A stretch of 64,000 bases of DNA from Deltaproteobacteria bacterium HGW-Deltaproteobacteria-12 (GCA_002840565.1 PHBK01000024.1:1-64000); one strand, 5' to 3'; counted from the stretch's first letter, positions 19,105 through 28,370 are shown. Numbers and translations: made by a program. Notes: a model not told the origin generated them from the letters alone.

Positions 19105-20940
19105 TTAGTGATACATTGCTTCAATTTCTTTCTTAAACTTCTCGCTGATGTATTTCCTTTTCAGCTTCATTGTCGGAGTGACCTCATCATCGTCAGTAGT
19201 CAACTTGATGCCCAGTATATGGAAGCGCTTTATCTGTTCCACCCGGGCAAATTTCTTGTTAACTATTGCTACTTCCTTCTCTATCAGCTCTATAACTTCC
19301 GGCGCCTTGGTCAGCGATTCGTGGGTTGTAAACGGAACCCTGTTCTCCTGGGCATATTGCATAACCGTGTCTTCATCAATCATAATCAAAGCGGAAAGGT
19401 ATTTTCGGGCATCACCGATCACCACCGCGTCGTTGATATAAGGGCTGAATTTCAACTGATTTTCGATTTCAGTCGGAGTTATATTCTTGCCGCCGGCAGT
19501 AATAATGATGTCTTTGAGTCTGTCGGTGATAATAAGATGTCCATCTTCGTCTATTTTTCCTACATCGCCTGTGTGCAGCCAGCCTTCTTCATCAACAGCC
19601 TCCCTGGTCCTTTCCGGATCACCCCAGTAGCCTTTGAAGATATTCGGCCCGCGGAAAAGAATTTCGCCCGTTTGAGCAATCTTCACTTCGCACCTGGGCA
19701 GTGGTTTGCCGACCGTGCCGACTTTGACATCATCTCCGTGATGAATCGTTCCGGGGCCACAGCACTCCGTCTGCCCGTAAACCTCCCTCATCGACAATCC
19801 GAGAGCATTGTAAAACAGCAATAGATCCGGGGAGATGGGTGCAGCACCCGAAGTCAGCTGGCGCGCTTTGTTTAAACCGATGCTCTTTTTGAGATTTTTC
19901 AAAACGGTCCAATCAAAAAAAACATACAGCATTTGCAAATACAGGGGAATGTTCTGGTGAGACAGACGCAGCGCGGCCCTTTTTGTTCCAATTTTCATGG
20001 CCAGGTCGTAGGTCTTTTTTTCCAGCCGTGTGGAATCCTTCATGGTCAGATACAGAGTGGAATAAAATTTCTCCCAGATGCGGGGCACGGCAAAAAACAC
20101 CGATGGCGAAACCTCCCGAATATTTTCCGGCACTGTATCCGGCCCCTCGGCAAAATTGATAGTGTAACCCACCCGCAGAGGATTGAAAACAGAAAGATTT
20201 CTCTCCGCAATATGGCAAAGCGGAAGAAAAGAAAGGATTTCATCATTCTGCGTACAGGGATTGACCTCGTCCTGGATTTCGTTGGTGACTATTATGTTGT
20301 AGTGGGTGATCATCGACCCTTTCGGGGGACCGGTGGTACCCGATGTGTAAATCAGAATAGCGACATCCTCCGGTTGCGGTTCCGGCAGTTTCTGCTCAAA
20401 TAAAGCCGGTTCTTTGCGGTCCAATTCCCGTCCCAATTCCAGTAACTGCTCAAAGCTCATTACCAGCGGATCGGAAAAATGCCGCAAGCCCTCCATATCA
20501 AAAACAATAACTTTCTCCAGACAGGGGACATCTTTGCGGACTGTCAGAATCTTGTCCAACTGTTCCTCATCTTCAACAAAATGAAATCGAGAACCGCAGT
20601 TATTCAGAATATAGTTGATCTGCTGCGCTGAGTCGGTGGTGTAAATACCCACGCTGATGCCACCGGCGCAGATAATTCCCATATCGCTGAAAAGCCATTC
20701 GGGATTATTTTCACTCATTATGGTGGCACGATCACCGCGCTTCATTCCCAATGAGATCAACCCCAAAGATATATACTTCGCTTTTTCACCATACTCACGC
20801 CATCCAATGCTCTTCCAGATGCCAAAGTCTTTATGCCTCATAGCCACCCGGTCAGCCCATTGCCTGGTCCGAGACCAGAAAAGGGTAGGAATTGTGTCAA
20901 CTCTCATATCTTTATTATCCAACTTACCGGCACTCTGCAT
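19105..20940 (-). CDS. Long-chain acyl-CoA synthetase (AMP-forming, FadD15-like)
   Basis: A 611-residue ANL-family adenylate-forming ligase. The P-loop LIYTSGTTGPPKGSMITH, the VYGQTECCGPG motif, GWLHTGDVGKIDEDGHLIITDRLKD and a C-terminal catalytic region with GGKNITPTEIE are all present. The length and PLCHIAERNL segment fit the FadD15/eukaryotic-type long-chain subgroup. It forms acyl-CoA from a carboxylate, ATP and CoA in the cytoplasm. It lies between livF and livJ on the same strand and probably activates the transported acid. Exact substrate unknown. Confidence 0.88.
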   Translation of the reverse strand: MQSAGKLDNKDMRVDTIPTLFWSRTRQWADRVAMRHKDFGIWKSIGWREYGEKAKYISLGLISLGMKRGDRATIMSENNPEWLFSDMGIICAGGISVGIYTTDSAQQINYILNNCGSRFHFVEDEEQLDKILTVRKDVPCLEKVIVFDMEGLRHFSDPLVMSFEQLLELGRELDRKEPALFEQKLPEPQPEDVAILIYTSGTTGPPKGSMITHYNIIVTNEIQDEVNPCTQNDEILSFLPLCHIAERNLSVFNPLRVGYTINFAEGPDTVPENIREVSPSVFFAVPRIWEKFYSTLYLTMKDSTRLEKKTYDLAMKIGTKRAALRLSHQNIPLYLQMLYVFFDWTVLKNLKKSIGLNKARQLTSGAAPISPDLLLFYNALGLSMREVYGQTECCGPGTIHHGDDVKVGTVGKPLPRCEVKIAQTGEILFRGPNIFKGYWGDPERTREAVDEEGWLHTGDVGKIDEDGHLIITDRLKDIIITAGGKNITPTEIENQLKFSPYINDAVVIGDARKYLSALIMIDEDTVMQYAQENRVPFTTHESLTKAPEVIELIEKEVAIVNKKFARVEQIKRFHILGIKLTTDDDEVTPTMKLKRKYISEKFKKEIEAMYH

Positions 20941-21002
20941 TTTTTACCTCATTACCTGCCTTTCATCACAGTAAATCCTGATTATCTGCTTTACAACACC
21001 TG

Positions 21003-21770
21003 TCAACGCCACTTCTTTTTCTTTTTCCAGCGGCGCTGTCCGCGGACACTTTGCTCTTTAATTCCCAGATAAAATTCCTGCACATCCTCGTTCTCCCGCA
21101 GATGATCACAGGACCCTTCCAACACGAACCGGCCCAATTCGAGAATATAACCGAAATGCGCTGTGGCGAGCGCCATATTGGCATTTTGTTCGACCATCAG
21201 GATGGTCGTTTTCTGTTCATCATTAATTTTTTTGATGATATTAAAAATATCTATGGTGTACTTCGGAGAAAGCCCCAGCGAAGGTTCATCCATTAAAAGA
21301 ATCTTGGGCCTGGCCATCAGTGCCCGGGCAATGGCCAGCATTTGCTGTTCGCCGCCGCTGAAATTACCCGCCAGTTGAGTCGCCCTTTGCTTCAGAATGG
21401 GAAAATAATTGTAGATCATTTCCAGATCGCTTTTAATTCCGTCTGTATCGCGCCGTAAATAATACCCCATGGCGAGGTTATCACGGACGGAAAGCCGGGC
21501 AAAAATCTCCCTTCCTTCCGGAACATGGGCGATCCCTAATTTTACTATTTTATCGGGATCAAGCCGTTGAATGGGTTTCCCCATAAATTCGATGGTTCCT
21601 TTTTGCGGCTCCATGATACCGGAAATAGTTTTCAGGATAGTTGTCTTACCGGAACCATTGGCGCCTAAAATTGTCACAAAGGCGCCCTCTTCGATATCCA
21701 GAGAGACTCCCTTGATGGCCATGATTGGCCCATAATACGTTTCAATATTTCTAACCTTTAAGAGCGGCAT
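21003..21770 (-). CDS. livF: High-affinity branched-chain-type ABC transporter ATPase (LivF)
   Basis: A 255-residue ABC ATPase with Walker A GANGSGKTTILKTI, signature FSGGEQQMLAIARALM, Walker B ILLMDEPSLGLSP and VEQNANMALATAHFGYILE, all typical of LivF. It overlaps livG by 20 bases and energises the permease LivH/LivM. The C-terminus (GQRRWKKKKKWR) is unusually basic. Confidence 0.93.
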   Translation of the reverse strand: MPLLKVRNIETYYGPIMAIKGVSLDIEEGAFVTILGANGSGKTTILKTISGIMEPQKGTIEFMGKPIQRLDPDKIVKLGIAHVPEGREIFARLSVRDNLAMGYYLRRDTDGIKSDLEMIYNYFPILKQRATQLAGNFSGGEQQMLAIARALMARPKILLMDEPSLGLSPKYTIDIFNIIKKINDEQKTTILMVEQNANMALATAHFGYILELGRFVLEGSCDHLRENEDVQEFYLGIKEQSVRGQRRWKKKKKWR

Positions 21771-22530
21771 TTTTATCTCCTAGATAGGCGTTAATAACTT
21801 CAGGATTGTTGAGGACATCGCTGGTTTTTCCCTGGGCGATTACTTCTCCAAAACTCAGAACCATGACTTTATCCGCAAGCTCCCGCACAAACTTCATGTT
21901 ATGTTCGACCACAATCAGGGTGATGCCCCACTGTTCTTTGATATCCGTAATCCAGAAAGTCAAATCCTGCGATTCCTCGACATTCATCCCCGATGTCGGT
22001 TCATCGAGTAAAATGATCTCGGGCTCCATGGTCAGGGCGCGCCCCAACTCAATAATCTTCTGGATGCCGTAGGGAAGATTCTCCACCAGTTGATCCCGGT
22101 AATGTTGCAGATCAAGAAAGTCGATAATCTCTTCCGCTTTTTCCCGGCTGGCAATCTCCTGTTTCTGCAGCGAGGGAAGAAAACACATTTCTGAAAAAAT
22201 ATTGGACTTTCTGCGGATGTGCCGGGCCAGCAGGAGATTATCTATAAGAGTCATTTTTTTGAACAATTCAATATTCTGAAATGTTCTGGCGATGCCGTGC
22301 AGGGCAATCTGATGAGGGGGGAGATGCGTAATGTCCTTATCCTTGAAAATAAATCGCCCCGAGTCAACATTGTAAAATCTATTCAGACAGTTAAAAACAG
22401 TCGATTTCCCCGCTCCGTTCGGGCCGATTAGGGCAAATATTTCTCCCTTTTCAACCTCAAAGCTCACGTTGTTTAATGCTTTCAGCCCACCGAATAATTT
22501 TGTTACATTTTCACAAGTAAAATATCCCAT
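21751..22530 (-). CDS. livG: High-affinity branched-chain-type ABC transporter ATPase (LivG)
   Basis: A 259-residue ABC ATPase with Walker A GPNGAGKSTVFNCLN, Walker B IILLDEPTSGMN, and the LivG-type LTLIVVEHNMKFVRELADKVMVLSFG equivalent (here TLIVVEHNMKFV). The ABC signature is atypical: LPYGIQKIIELGRAL, as in other LivG proteins. It begins immediately after livM with GGAGAGG upstream. Partner of LivF in the importer. Confidence 0.93.
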   Translation of the reverse strand: MGYFTCENVTKLFGGLKALNNVSFEVEKGEIFALIGPNGAGKSTVFNCLNRFYNVDSGRFIFKDKDITHLPPHQIALHGIARTFQNIELFKKMTLIDNLLLARHIRRKSNIFSEMCFLPSLQKQEIASREKAEEIIDFLDLQHYRDQLVENLPYGIQKIIELGRALTMEPEIILLDEPTSGMNVEESQDLTFWITDIKEQWGITLIVVEHNMKFVRELADKVMVLSFGEVIAQGKTSDVLNNPEVINAYLGDKNAALKG

Positions 22531-23604
22531 TTAATGCCTCTCCGCCTTGAAATATTTCTTCTCTCTCCGGAAAGTACCGGCCTTATAAAGAGGAAAATAC
22601 TCAAAATAAAATTTCAGTTTCAGCCACCGCCCGTAAATTCCCATCGGTTCAAAAAGGATAAAGAGTATGATCATCAAGCCGTACAATCCTGACTGCAACG
22701 CGTTTTGAATGCTGGCCAAGACCGGTAAATATTCCGACAGCTGGATAATTATCTGCGGCAGCAGAATCACAAAGGCTGCACCATAGACGACGCCGTGGAT
22801 GCTGCCCAGTCCACCGATTATCACCAGCGCCAGAAACTCTATCGAAAGACCGATCCCGAAACTGGCAGGATTGATGAATGTCATCTTGTAGGCATATAAG
22901 GAACCGGCCAAACCGGCGATGAAGGCACTGATGGAAAAGGAAAGTGTCTTGAATTTTGCAAGGCTGATGCCCATGGATTGCGCGGCAACTTCACTGTCGC
23001 GGATGGCAATCATGGCTCTGCCCGCAGGGCTGCGGATAATATTTTTTATGGCCAGCAACGTCAGCAACGCAATAACCAGAACCAGGTAGTAGAACCTCAT
23101 CTCCGTATCGATGGAAAATGATCCTATCGCCGGCGAATCAATGTACATACCTGCATTCCCGCGGGTAAGCGACTCCCAGCGAACCAGTATTTCCTCCACA
23201 ATAAAACTGAACGCCATGGTGGCAATCGCCAGATAAAGCCCTGTCAAGCGCAAAGCAGGCAATCCTATGATAAATCCCGCTAAGGCTGTAATAAAGCCGG
23301 AAACAACCAGCGCAGGTATCAAACCAAAACCGTGTCCTGTCAGAATTGCCGTCGCGTAAGCCCCGATACCGAAAAAAGCCGCGTGTCCCAGTGATACCTG
23401 ACCCGTATAGCCGGTCAGCAGCATGAGACCCGCTCCGATAATGACATAGACACCGATAAAACTCATTTGTGAAAGGAGGTAGTCGTCCATTACTGCGGGC
23501 AACCCTATCAGGCCCAGAACCAGAGCCAGGTACCAGAAAAAGGTGCTCTTATACCGGAATAACTGAATATCCTGATAATATTTAGTTTTCATTATGAAAC
23601 GCAT
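22531..23604 (-). CDS. livM: Branched-chain-type ABC transporter permease (LivM)
   Basis: A 357-residue membrane protein with about 9-10 hydrophobic segments. GYTGQVSLGHAAFFGIGAYATA is the LivM signature and GLGSIHGVVYGAAFV lies near the C-terminus. A second in-frame ATG lies four codons in (23592) and could be the true start. Forms the membrane channel with LivH. Confidence 0.93.
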   Translation of the reverse strand: MRFIMKTKYYQDIQLFRYKSTFFWYLALVLGLIGLPAVMDDYLLSQMSFIGVYVIIGAGLMLLTGYTGQVSLGHAAFFGIGAYATAILTGHGFGLIPALVVSGFITALAGFIIGLPALRLTGLYLAIATMAFSFIVEEILVRWESLTRGNAGMYIDSPAIGSFSIDTEMRFYYLVLVIALLTLLAIKNIIRSPAGRAMIAIRDSEVAAQSMGISLAKFKTLSFSISAFIAGLAGSLYAYKMTFINPASFGIGLSIEFLALVIIGGLGSIHGVVYGAAFVILLPQIIIQLSEYLPVLASIQNALQSGLYGLMIILFILFEPMGIYGRWLKLKFYFEYFPLYKAGTFRREKKYFKAERH

Positions 23605-23608
23605 ATGC

Positions 23609-24487
23609 TTACACCTTCTTTCTTTCTTTGTTCCCGAAGATGCCCTCCGGACGTATTATGAGCACAAGAATAAGAATAATATATGCGGCCATGTCTTTCC
23701 ACCCTATTGGTAAATACAGGCCGGCCAAACTTTCTGTGATGCCGATGACCAGGCCTCCAACGATAGCTCCGGGTACGCTGCTTAAACCGCCGAGCACGGC
23801 AGCCGGAAAGGCCTTCAGCCCCAGGAAACCCATATTCACATGAACAAAGGTTATGGGCGCAAGCAATATTCCTGCAAACCCGGCGACGGCGGCACTCAAT
23901 GCCCAGATCAACGAAAAAACGTTTTTGACGCTTATTCCCATATAGGTTGCCGCCAATTGATTTTCGGAAACCGCCTGCATGGCGATGCCAATCCGGGTAA
24001 ACCGGAAAAAGCAAAAGAGGCCGATGATCAGAATGAGGGCAATTCCGATCACAGCCAGCTGTTCATTGGACAGTACCAGTTCGCCGAGTTTAGTGTACTG
24101 ATCCACAAACGGAGTATGAAATCCGTACGTTTCCGTTCCCCAACCCGGAATGACACTTACAATGCTGCGCGCCAGAATACCGAAGCCGATTGTAACCATA
24201 ACAATGGAAAATGTCGGGTACCCTACCAACGGCCTTATTAAAATCCTGTCCAGCCCCATACCGAACAGAGCCATTAGCGCCACCATTAAAATAAAAGCAA
24301 CCCAGTACGGCAGACCTGTCAGAACGATAAAGGTAAAGGCCAGGAATGCGCCAATCATCATCAGTTCGCCCTGCGCAAAATTAACGACTTCAGTAGCCTT
24401 ATAAATAAGCACCACTCCTATAGCCACCAAGCCGTATATGCATCCACTCGATATACCGGCAGCCACTGCCTGTAAAAAATCAACCAT
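23609..24487 (-). CDS. livH: Branched-chain-type ABC transporter permease (LivH)
   Basis: A 292-residue permease with about 8 membrane segments. It carries the typical start DFLQAVAAGISSGCIYGLVAIG, the VVNFAQGELMMIGAF motif and AAVLGGLSSVPGAIVGGLVIG. It is the first gene of the transporter block (livH-livM-livG-livF, CoA ligase, livJ). The 238 bases upstream to the leuD-like gene hold no gene I can support; a separate promoter there is likely but not evident. Confidence 0.93.
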   Translation of the reverse strand: MVDFLQAVAAGISSGCIYGLVAIGVVLIYKATEVVNFAQGELMMIGAFLAFTFIVLTGLPYWVAFILMVALMALFGMGLDRILIRPLVGYPTFSIVMVTIGFGILARSIVSVIPGWGTETYGFHTPFVDQYTKLGELVLSNEQLAVIGIALILIIGLFCFFRFTRIGIAMQAVSENQLAATYMGISVKNVFSLIWALSAAVAGFAGILLAPITFVHVNMGFLGLKAFPAAVLGGLSSVPGAIVGGLVIGITESLAGLYLPIGWKDMAAYIILILVLIIRPEGIFGNKERKKV

Positions 24488-24725
24488 GCTCCACCAGCCC
24501 TCCCCATGATGCTCTTGCCGGATCGCGGAAACAAAACGCCTTCCCCGTCAAACTGCCGGAGCGCTTTGTTAAAGGCAAAAGGATCCAATCCTTTGTGTTT
24601 AATTTTCTCGTCTTCATTTTATTTTTATAATCTGTTAACTCCTTCTGATAATAACCCCCTTAAGTGCCAATAGCTTTAATTACTTCTAATGTGCAGATAA
24701 ATCAGTTGTCTGTTCAAACGGTCAG

Positions 24726-25238
24726 CTATGCTTTCGGTTTGCTGAACTTTTTCTTTAAATAACCCGGCATTCCTCCGCTCTCCATGATTTCCAGCAGAAA
24801 AGGATGAACCGGTTCCCCCTGCAGCAATGTGCCTCTGGTGACATTTTCAATCCGGCCGTTTTCAATGCTCACCTTGATTTCATCACCCAGTGACGCACCC
24901 TGACTGATCCCCGGACAGACAATTACCGGAAATGCATAAAAAACTGCAATGCGGTACCATAGGGGGTAGAAAGACTCGGCAATGACCGTCGAAATGCGAT
25001 TTTTTTGCAGAGATGCTATTCCCTGATAATGAGGATGGCCGTAGCCGAAATTTTTTCCGGCAACCATCAGATCTCCGGGGGCAATTTTTTTTAAAAACTC
25101 GGGATCATAATCGGCCAGACAAACACTCCCCAGAATCTCGCGGTCTGTAACACTGATATACTTGGAGCCGACGATAAGATCAGCGTTATAATTGTCGTCA
25201 AACTTCCAAACTGTTTTTCCTTGAAATACTTTTTCCAT
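24726..25238 (-). CDS. LeuD/aconitase swivel-domain hydratase, small subunit
   Basis: A 170-residue small subunit of the isopropylmalate isomerase/aconitase superfamily. Start is ATG 25238 with AGAGGAG upstream; the frame stays open 43 codons further but without supporting signals. The fold motifs DDNYNADLIVGSKY, DPEFLKKIAPGDLMVAGKNFG and GRIENVTRGTLL are standard. At residues 65-73, where LeuD proteins read GxGSSREHA and bind the substrate carboxylate with Ser/Arg, this protein has GYGHPHYQG. The substrate is therefore probably not isopropylmalate. Dimethylmaleate hydratase (DmdB-type) is a good candidate given the neighbouring lyase. Confidence 0.82.
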   Translation of the reverse strand: MEKVFQGKTVWKFDDNYNADLIVGSKYISVTDREILGSVCLADYDPEFLKKIAPGDLMVAGKNFGYGHPHYQGIASLQKNRISTVIAESFYPLWYRIAVFYAFPVIVCPGISQGASLGDEIKVSIENGRIENVTRGTLLQGEPVHPFLLEIMESGGMPGYLKKKFSKPKA

Positions 25239-25331
25239 AAGTAACTTTCTCCTCTTGGGAAATTCCAAACTCCCTGCTTCGTTGACAGCCTCTCTCCAAT
25301 CGCAGCAGGCCGCGGGGAATATGACCCTCTG

Positions 25332-25359
25332 GATCCCGAATGGCTTCGCCTTCGGGATC
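25332..25359. other. Stable hairpin between leuC-like and leuD-like genes
   Basis: Perfect 9-bp stem GATCCCGAA / TTCGGGATC enclosing GGC-TTC-GCC, in the 136-base gap between the two hydratase subunit genes. There is no following T run, so an RNA processing or stability element fits better than a terminator. Confidence 0.55.
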
Positions 25360-25374
25360 AATTCCACTAACGCT

Positions 25375-26652
25375 TCAACTTTCGCTTCGCCCGTTTTCAG
25401 CGAGTGTCATTGATTTGAGAAACTCTCGAGGATCGGCAATCTCCCCTTTCAGGGCGGATGCGGCAACTGTGGCCGGATTGGCCATATATATTTCCGCCTC
25501 GGTGCTGCCCATTCTTCCGGCAACATTCATTGTCCCGGTGGACAGGCATGTTTCACCGGGTAAAAGCTGGCCGAATCCCCCATAGCAAGGACCGCAGGTT
25601 GACGGCCCGATCAGCGCACCGGCTTCGACCAGAATATCAATCAATCCTTCGCGGCTGGCATCGCTATGGGTTTTGGGCGTGATCGGAAAGACCAGAAACC
25701 GCACATCCGGATGAACCTTTTTACCCCGGAGAATTCGCGCGGCTATTCTCAGATCATCCAGCCTGCCGCCGGCACAGGTGCCGATCAGGGCCTGATCGAT
25801 TTTTTTCCCGGCGACTTCTTTCACGGTCTTGATGTAGAAAACATCGGGAGGTGTGACCACCATCGGCTCTAACTGCGACACATCATAGACAATCTCCCGC
25901 GCGTATACGGCATCAGGATCACTGACGACCGGTTCATAAGGAATATCCGTTTTCCCCTTCAGGTAAGCAAAAGTCTTTTCATCGGGTGCAATAATTGCTG
26001 TTTCCGCGGAAAGATACTGCACCGAATTACATAACACCATACGACTCTCTATATTCATCGCTGCGACCGCCGGACCGGTAAACTCGATCACCTTGCCCTG
26101 GGCTCCGTCAGGGCCGAGATCCTGCAGAAGTTTTTCAAATACATCTCTGCTGGTCACTCCTTCCTGAAACTCGCCTGCAAGTGTCACTTTCAGGGTTTCG
26201 GGAACACGCAACCAGATCTCGCCGGTAAGAAATCCCGCCATCACATCGCCCCCGACACCGATGCAGTAGGCTCCCAGGGCGCTCATTGTGCTTACATGCG
26301 GGTCGATATGCATTACCAGCATGCCCGGCCTTATGTTTCCTTGCTCCGCAAACAGATGAAATCCGATCCCGCCGCGGCCGATATCGTAAAACTTGCTGAT
26401 CTGGTATTTCTTGGCGATCGTCCGAAAATTTTGATGCAGTTTGGCGACAGTCTCATTGTTCGGCAGGAAAAAGTGATCAATATTAATCCCGACACGGTCG
26501 GAAGCAATGTTGATGTTTCGAATCAGGCCGTCAAATCCGGGCCAGTCATATAACCAGAGCAGATCCGGTTTCACATAAATAATATCCCCCGGCAGCACAT
26601 GATCTTTGCCGCATTTTTTTGCTAATATTTTCTGCGATATAGTGTAACCCAT
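25375..26652 (-). CDS. LeuC/aconitase-family hydratase, large subunit
   Basis: A 425-residue large subunit of a two-subunit hydro-lyase. Iron-sulfur cysteines are Cys293 (IGTCAGGRLDDL) and Cys353/Cys356 (STCGPCYGG). The HIDPHVSTMSALGAYCIGVGGDVMAGFL region corresponds to the LeuC active site. It adds or removes water across a di- or tricarboxylate double bond via a [4Fe-4S] cluster. It lies 17 bases after the PEP-mutase-family lyase and upstream of the LeuD-like subunit. Leucine biosynthesis partners (leuA, leuB) are absent, and a dedicated TetR heads the operon, favouring a catabolic hydratase. Confidence 0.85.
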   Translation of the reverse strand: MGYTISQKILAKKCGKDHVLPGDIIYVKPDLLWLYDWPGFDGLIRNINIASDRVGINIDHFFLPNNETVAKLHQNFRTIAKKYQISKFYDIGRGGIGFHLFAEQGNIRPGMLVMHIDPHVSTMSALGAYCIGVGGDVMAGFLTGEIWLRVPETLKVTLAGEFQEGVTSRDVFEKLLQDLGPDGAQGKVIEFTGPAVAAMNIESRMVLCNSVQYLSAETAIIAPDEKTFAYLKGKTDIPYEPVVSDPDAVYAREIVYDVSQLEPMVVTPPDVFYIKTVKEVAGKKIDQALIGTCAGGRLDDLRIAARILRGKKVHPDVRFLVFPITPKTHSDASREGLIDILVEAGALIGPSTCGPCYGGFGQLLPGETCLSTGTMNVAGRMGSTEAEIYMANPATVAASALKGEIADPREFLKSMTLAENGRSES

Positions 26653-26669
26653 TGCAATCCCCTTTTTCC

Positions 26670-27545
26670 TTATGCCTTGTCTTTAAGATACGGATAACGC
26701 GATTCCAGATCGATAAAATGCCGGAGGTTAATAAGACCGAAAAATTCTTTGTAGTTCAGCACATTCATCTTGGAAAAAGTTTCCTTGACGGTGCCTTTGG
26801 ACTTTAATTCGTTCAGCAAATCCATGATCGCCTGAGTTGCAACAAAGAGAGGTTCCACCGGATATACGAGAAGGCCTCTGATGCCCATTTTTCGCAGATC
26901 ATCCGGAGTCAGTTCGCTAAGAGCCGAAAGGTAAAGCCAGAGCGGTGCTTTGACCTGATCGGCGATCATCTGGAATTCTTCGCGCGTTTCCGGCAGAGCG
27001 GTTACCAGATCCGCACCGGCCTCGGCATAAGCATTACAGCGCTTAATCTGCTCTTCCACAGACACAATATCGGAATCCGTCCGCGCACCGATAATAAAGT
27101 CAGGATCCTGTCGCGCCTCGATCGCGCATTTGATTTTCATGACCATTTCTTCCATGGGAATTATTTTTTTGAATTTTTTCAATGTGCCGCAAAAGTTCGG
27201 ATGAGGTTGATCCTCGATAAAAATACCGGCAACACCGGCCTTTTCGAATTCCCGCACCGTGCGCTGAATGTTGCCCGGACCGCCGTAGCCGGCTTCCGCA
27301 TCTGCAAGCAGCGGTATATTGACCGCCGAATCGATATTGCGGGCATGATTTACTATTTCCGTCAGCGTCAGCAAACCGACATCCGGCTTGCCCAGCAGGC
27401 TCGCCTCAAAAGCAAATCCCGATAAAAGCGCATACTTGAATCCCGCTTTTTCCACCAGTTTTGCACTTAAGGCATCATATACGCCGGTTGTTACGAGCAG
27501 TTGCTCCTCCTGTAATGCTTTTCGCATCATTGCTGTTTTCTTCAT
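26670..27545 (-). CDS. Isocitrate lyase/PEP mutase-superfamily lyase (2-methylisocitrate or 2,3-dimethylmalate lyase-like)
   Basis: A 291-residue TIM-barrel C-C lyase. LLADAEAGYGGPGNI carries the Mg ligands, and FIEDQPHPNFCG (residues 109-120) carries the Glu-Asp-Gln motif and Cys119 at the catalytic position of the KRCGH loop. GARTDSDIVSVEEQIKRCNAYAEAGAD is standard. Family members cleave 2-alkylmalates or isocitrates to pyruvate/succinate plus an acid. Its ATG overlaps the TetR stop (ATGA), so the two are co-translated. With the LeuCD-like hydratase it resembles the Eubacterium barkeri dimethylmaleate hydratase/dimethylmalate lyase pair, which gives propionate and pyruvate (inference). Confidence 0.82.
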   Translation of the reverse strand: MKKTAMMRKALQEEQLLVTTGVYDALSAKLVEKAGFKYALLSGFAFEASLLGKPDVGLLTLTEIVNHARNIDSAVNIPLLADAEAGYGGPGNIQRTVREFEKAGVAGIFIEDQPHPNFCGTLKKFKKIIPMEEMVMKIKCAIEARQDPDFIIGARTDSDIVSVEEQIKRCNAYAEAGADLVTALPETREEFQMIADQVKAPLWLYLSALSELTPDDLRKMGIRGLLVYPVEPLFVATQAIMDLLNELKSKGTVKETFSKMNVLNYKEFFGLINLRHFIDLESRYPYLKDKA

Positions 27546-28198
27546 TGTTTTTTCCCCTTTCCTGGCATCGGCTCATTCAGAATTCCATATTGGACAAGTC
27601 CAATGATATTTTTTTTCATCTCTTTCAAACTCGCTTTCCCGCGGAACGACCACCTTTTCAATACCCAACTGTCAATCATCATTTTGATCAGGTTGGACAT
27701 GATGATGGAATTACAAGGCTTAAAAAGACCTTTCGCCATGCCGTCTTCCAAAACTTTTTGAAATCGCTGGATATGCTTTTGCTCCTGGGACAGCAAATAG
27801 TGGATCGATTTTTTATCAAGAGCGTGGCCTTCCTGATAAAGGAGCATGATTAAATCCTCATATTTATTCATGGTCGAAAGCTCTATTTCAATCATTTCGG
27901 TAAGCTTTTCGACAGGATCGGTTACACTGCTCGTCTTTTCATCAATTGCTTTTAAAACTTTTTCAGCGGTTTTCTGATGGACGATGCTCAGAACATCTTC
28001 TTTTGTGTTGATATAATTGTATAGATTTCCCAGGCTCATGCCGGCTTCTCTGCTGAGTTCCCGCAGGCCGGTTACATGATAGCCCTTCTTTTGAAAAAGA
28101 GTCACCGCAGCATTGAATATCTGTTCTTGCCGCTTTTGAATCAGTTGCGGGTTCTTCACAACGGATCTAATCTTCTTCTCCTCAACATACTTCTTCAT
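27542..28198 (-). CDS. TetR/AcrR-family transcriptional regulator
   Basis: A 218-residue repressor starting at ATG 28198 (AGGA 9 bases upstream); the upstream extension would include the operator and is rejected. The N-terminal helix-turn-helix is RQEQIFNAAVTLFQKKGYHVTGLRELSREAGMSLGNLYNYI, split by the usual TetR spacing, followed by a helical ligand domain. It is the first gene of the lyase-leuC-leuD operon. A perfect palindrome just downstream of its own -10 box indicates autoregulation. Ligand probably an acyl-CoA or pathway intermediate (inference). Confidence 0.9.
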   Translation of the reverse strand: MKKYVEEKKIRSVVKNPQLIQKRQEQIFNAAVTLFQKKGYHVTGLRELSREAGMSLGNLYNYINTKEDVLSIVHQKTAEKVLKAIDEKTSSVTDPVEKLTEMIEIELSTMNKYEDLIMLLYQEGHALDKKSIHYLLSQEQKHIQRFQKVLEDGMAKGLFKPCNSIIMSNLIKMMIDSWVLKRWSFRGKASLKEMKKNIIGLVQYGILNEPMPGKGKKQ

Positions 28199-28251
28199 GA
28201 TCGATGTCCTAATTGGAGCAGAGGCAATTTCTCTTTTATTGAATAAATCTG

Positions 28252-28294
28252 AACGAACGTTCGTTAAGATACGTAAATTGATTATTCTTGTCAA
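28252..28294 (-). promoter_or_regulatory. Promoter and TetR operator of the tetR-lyase-leuCD operon
   Basis: Minus-strand sigma70 promoter: -35 TTGACA (28294-28289), 17-base spacer, -10 TATCTT (28271-28266). Immediately downstream is the perfect 14-bp palindrome AACGAACGTTCGTT (28265-28252), placed to block initiation. Best explained as autoregulation by the adjacent TetR protein. Confidence 0.85.
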
Positions 28295-28370
28295 GTGTTT
28301 TTTTGCCGCTTGCGCCAGGCCTATAAGCTCTCAGACTTATAAGATATTATTCACACCGAGATCATTTCTG

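Noticed and set aside
24488-24640. A 46-codon minus-strand frame (MKTRKLNTKDWILL...) overlapping the livH start
   Set aside because: No convincing ribosome site, composition unlike a conserved protein, and its end overlaps livH only by chance reading of GGTTGA.
24726-26652. Leucine biosynthesis leuCD
   Set aside because: No leuA or leuB, a lyase and TetR in the same operon, and an altered substrate motif in the small subunit.
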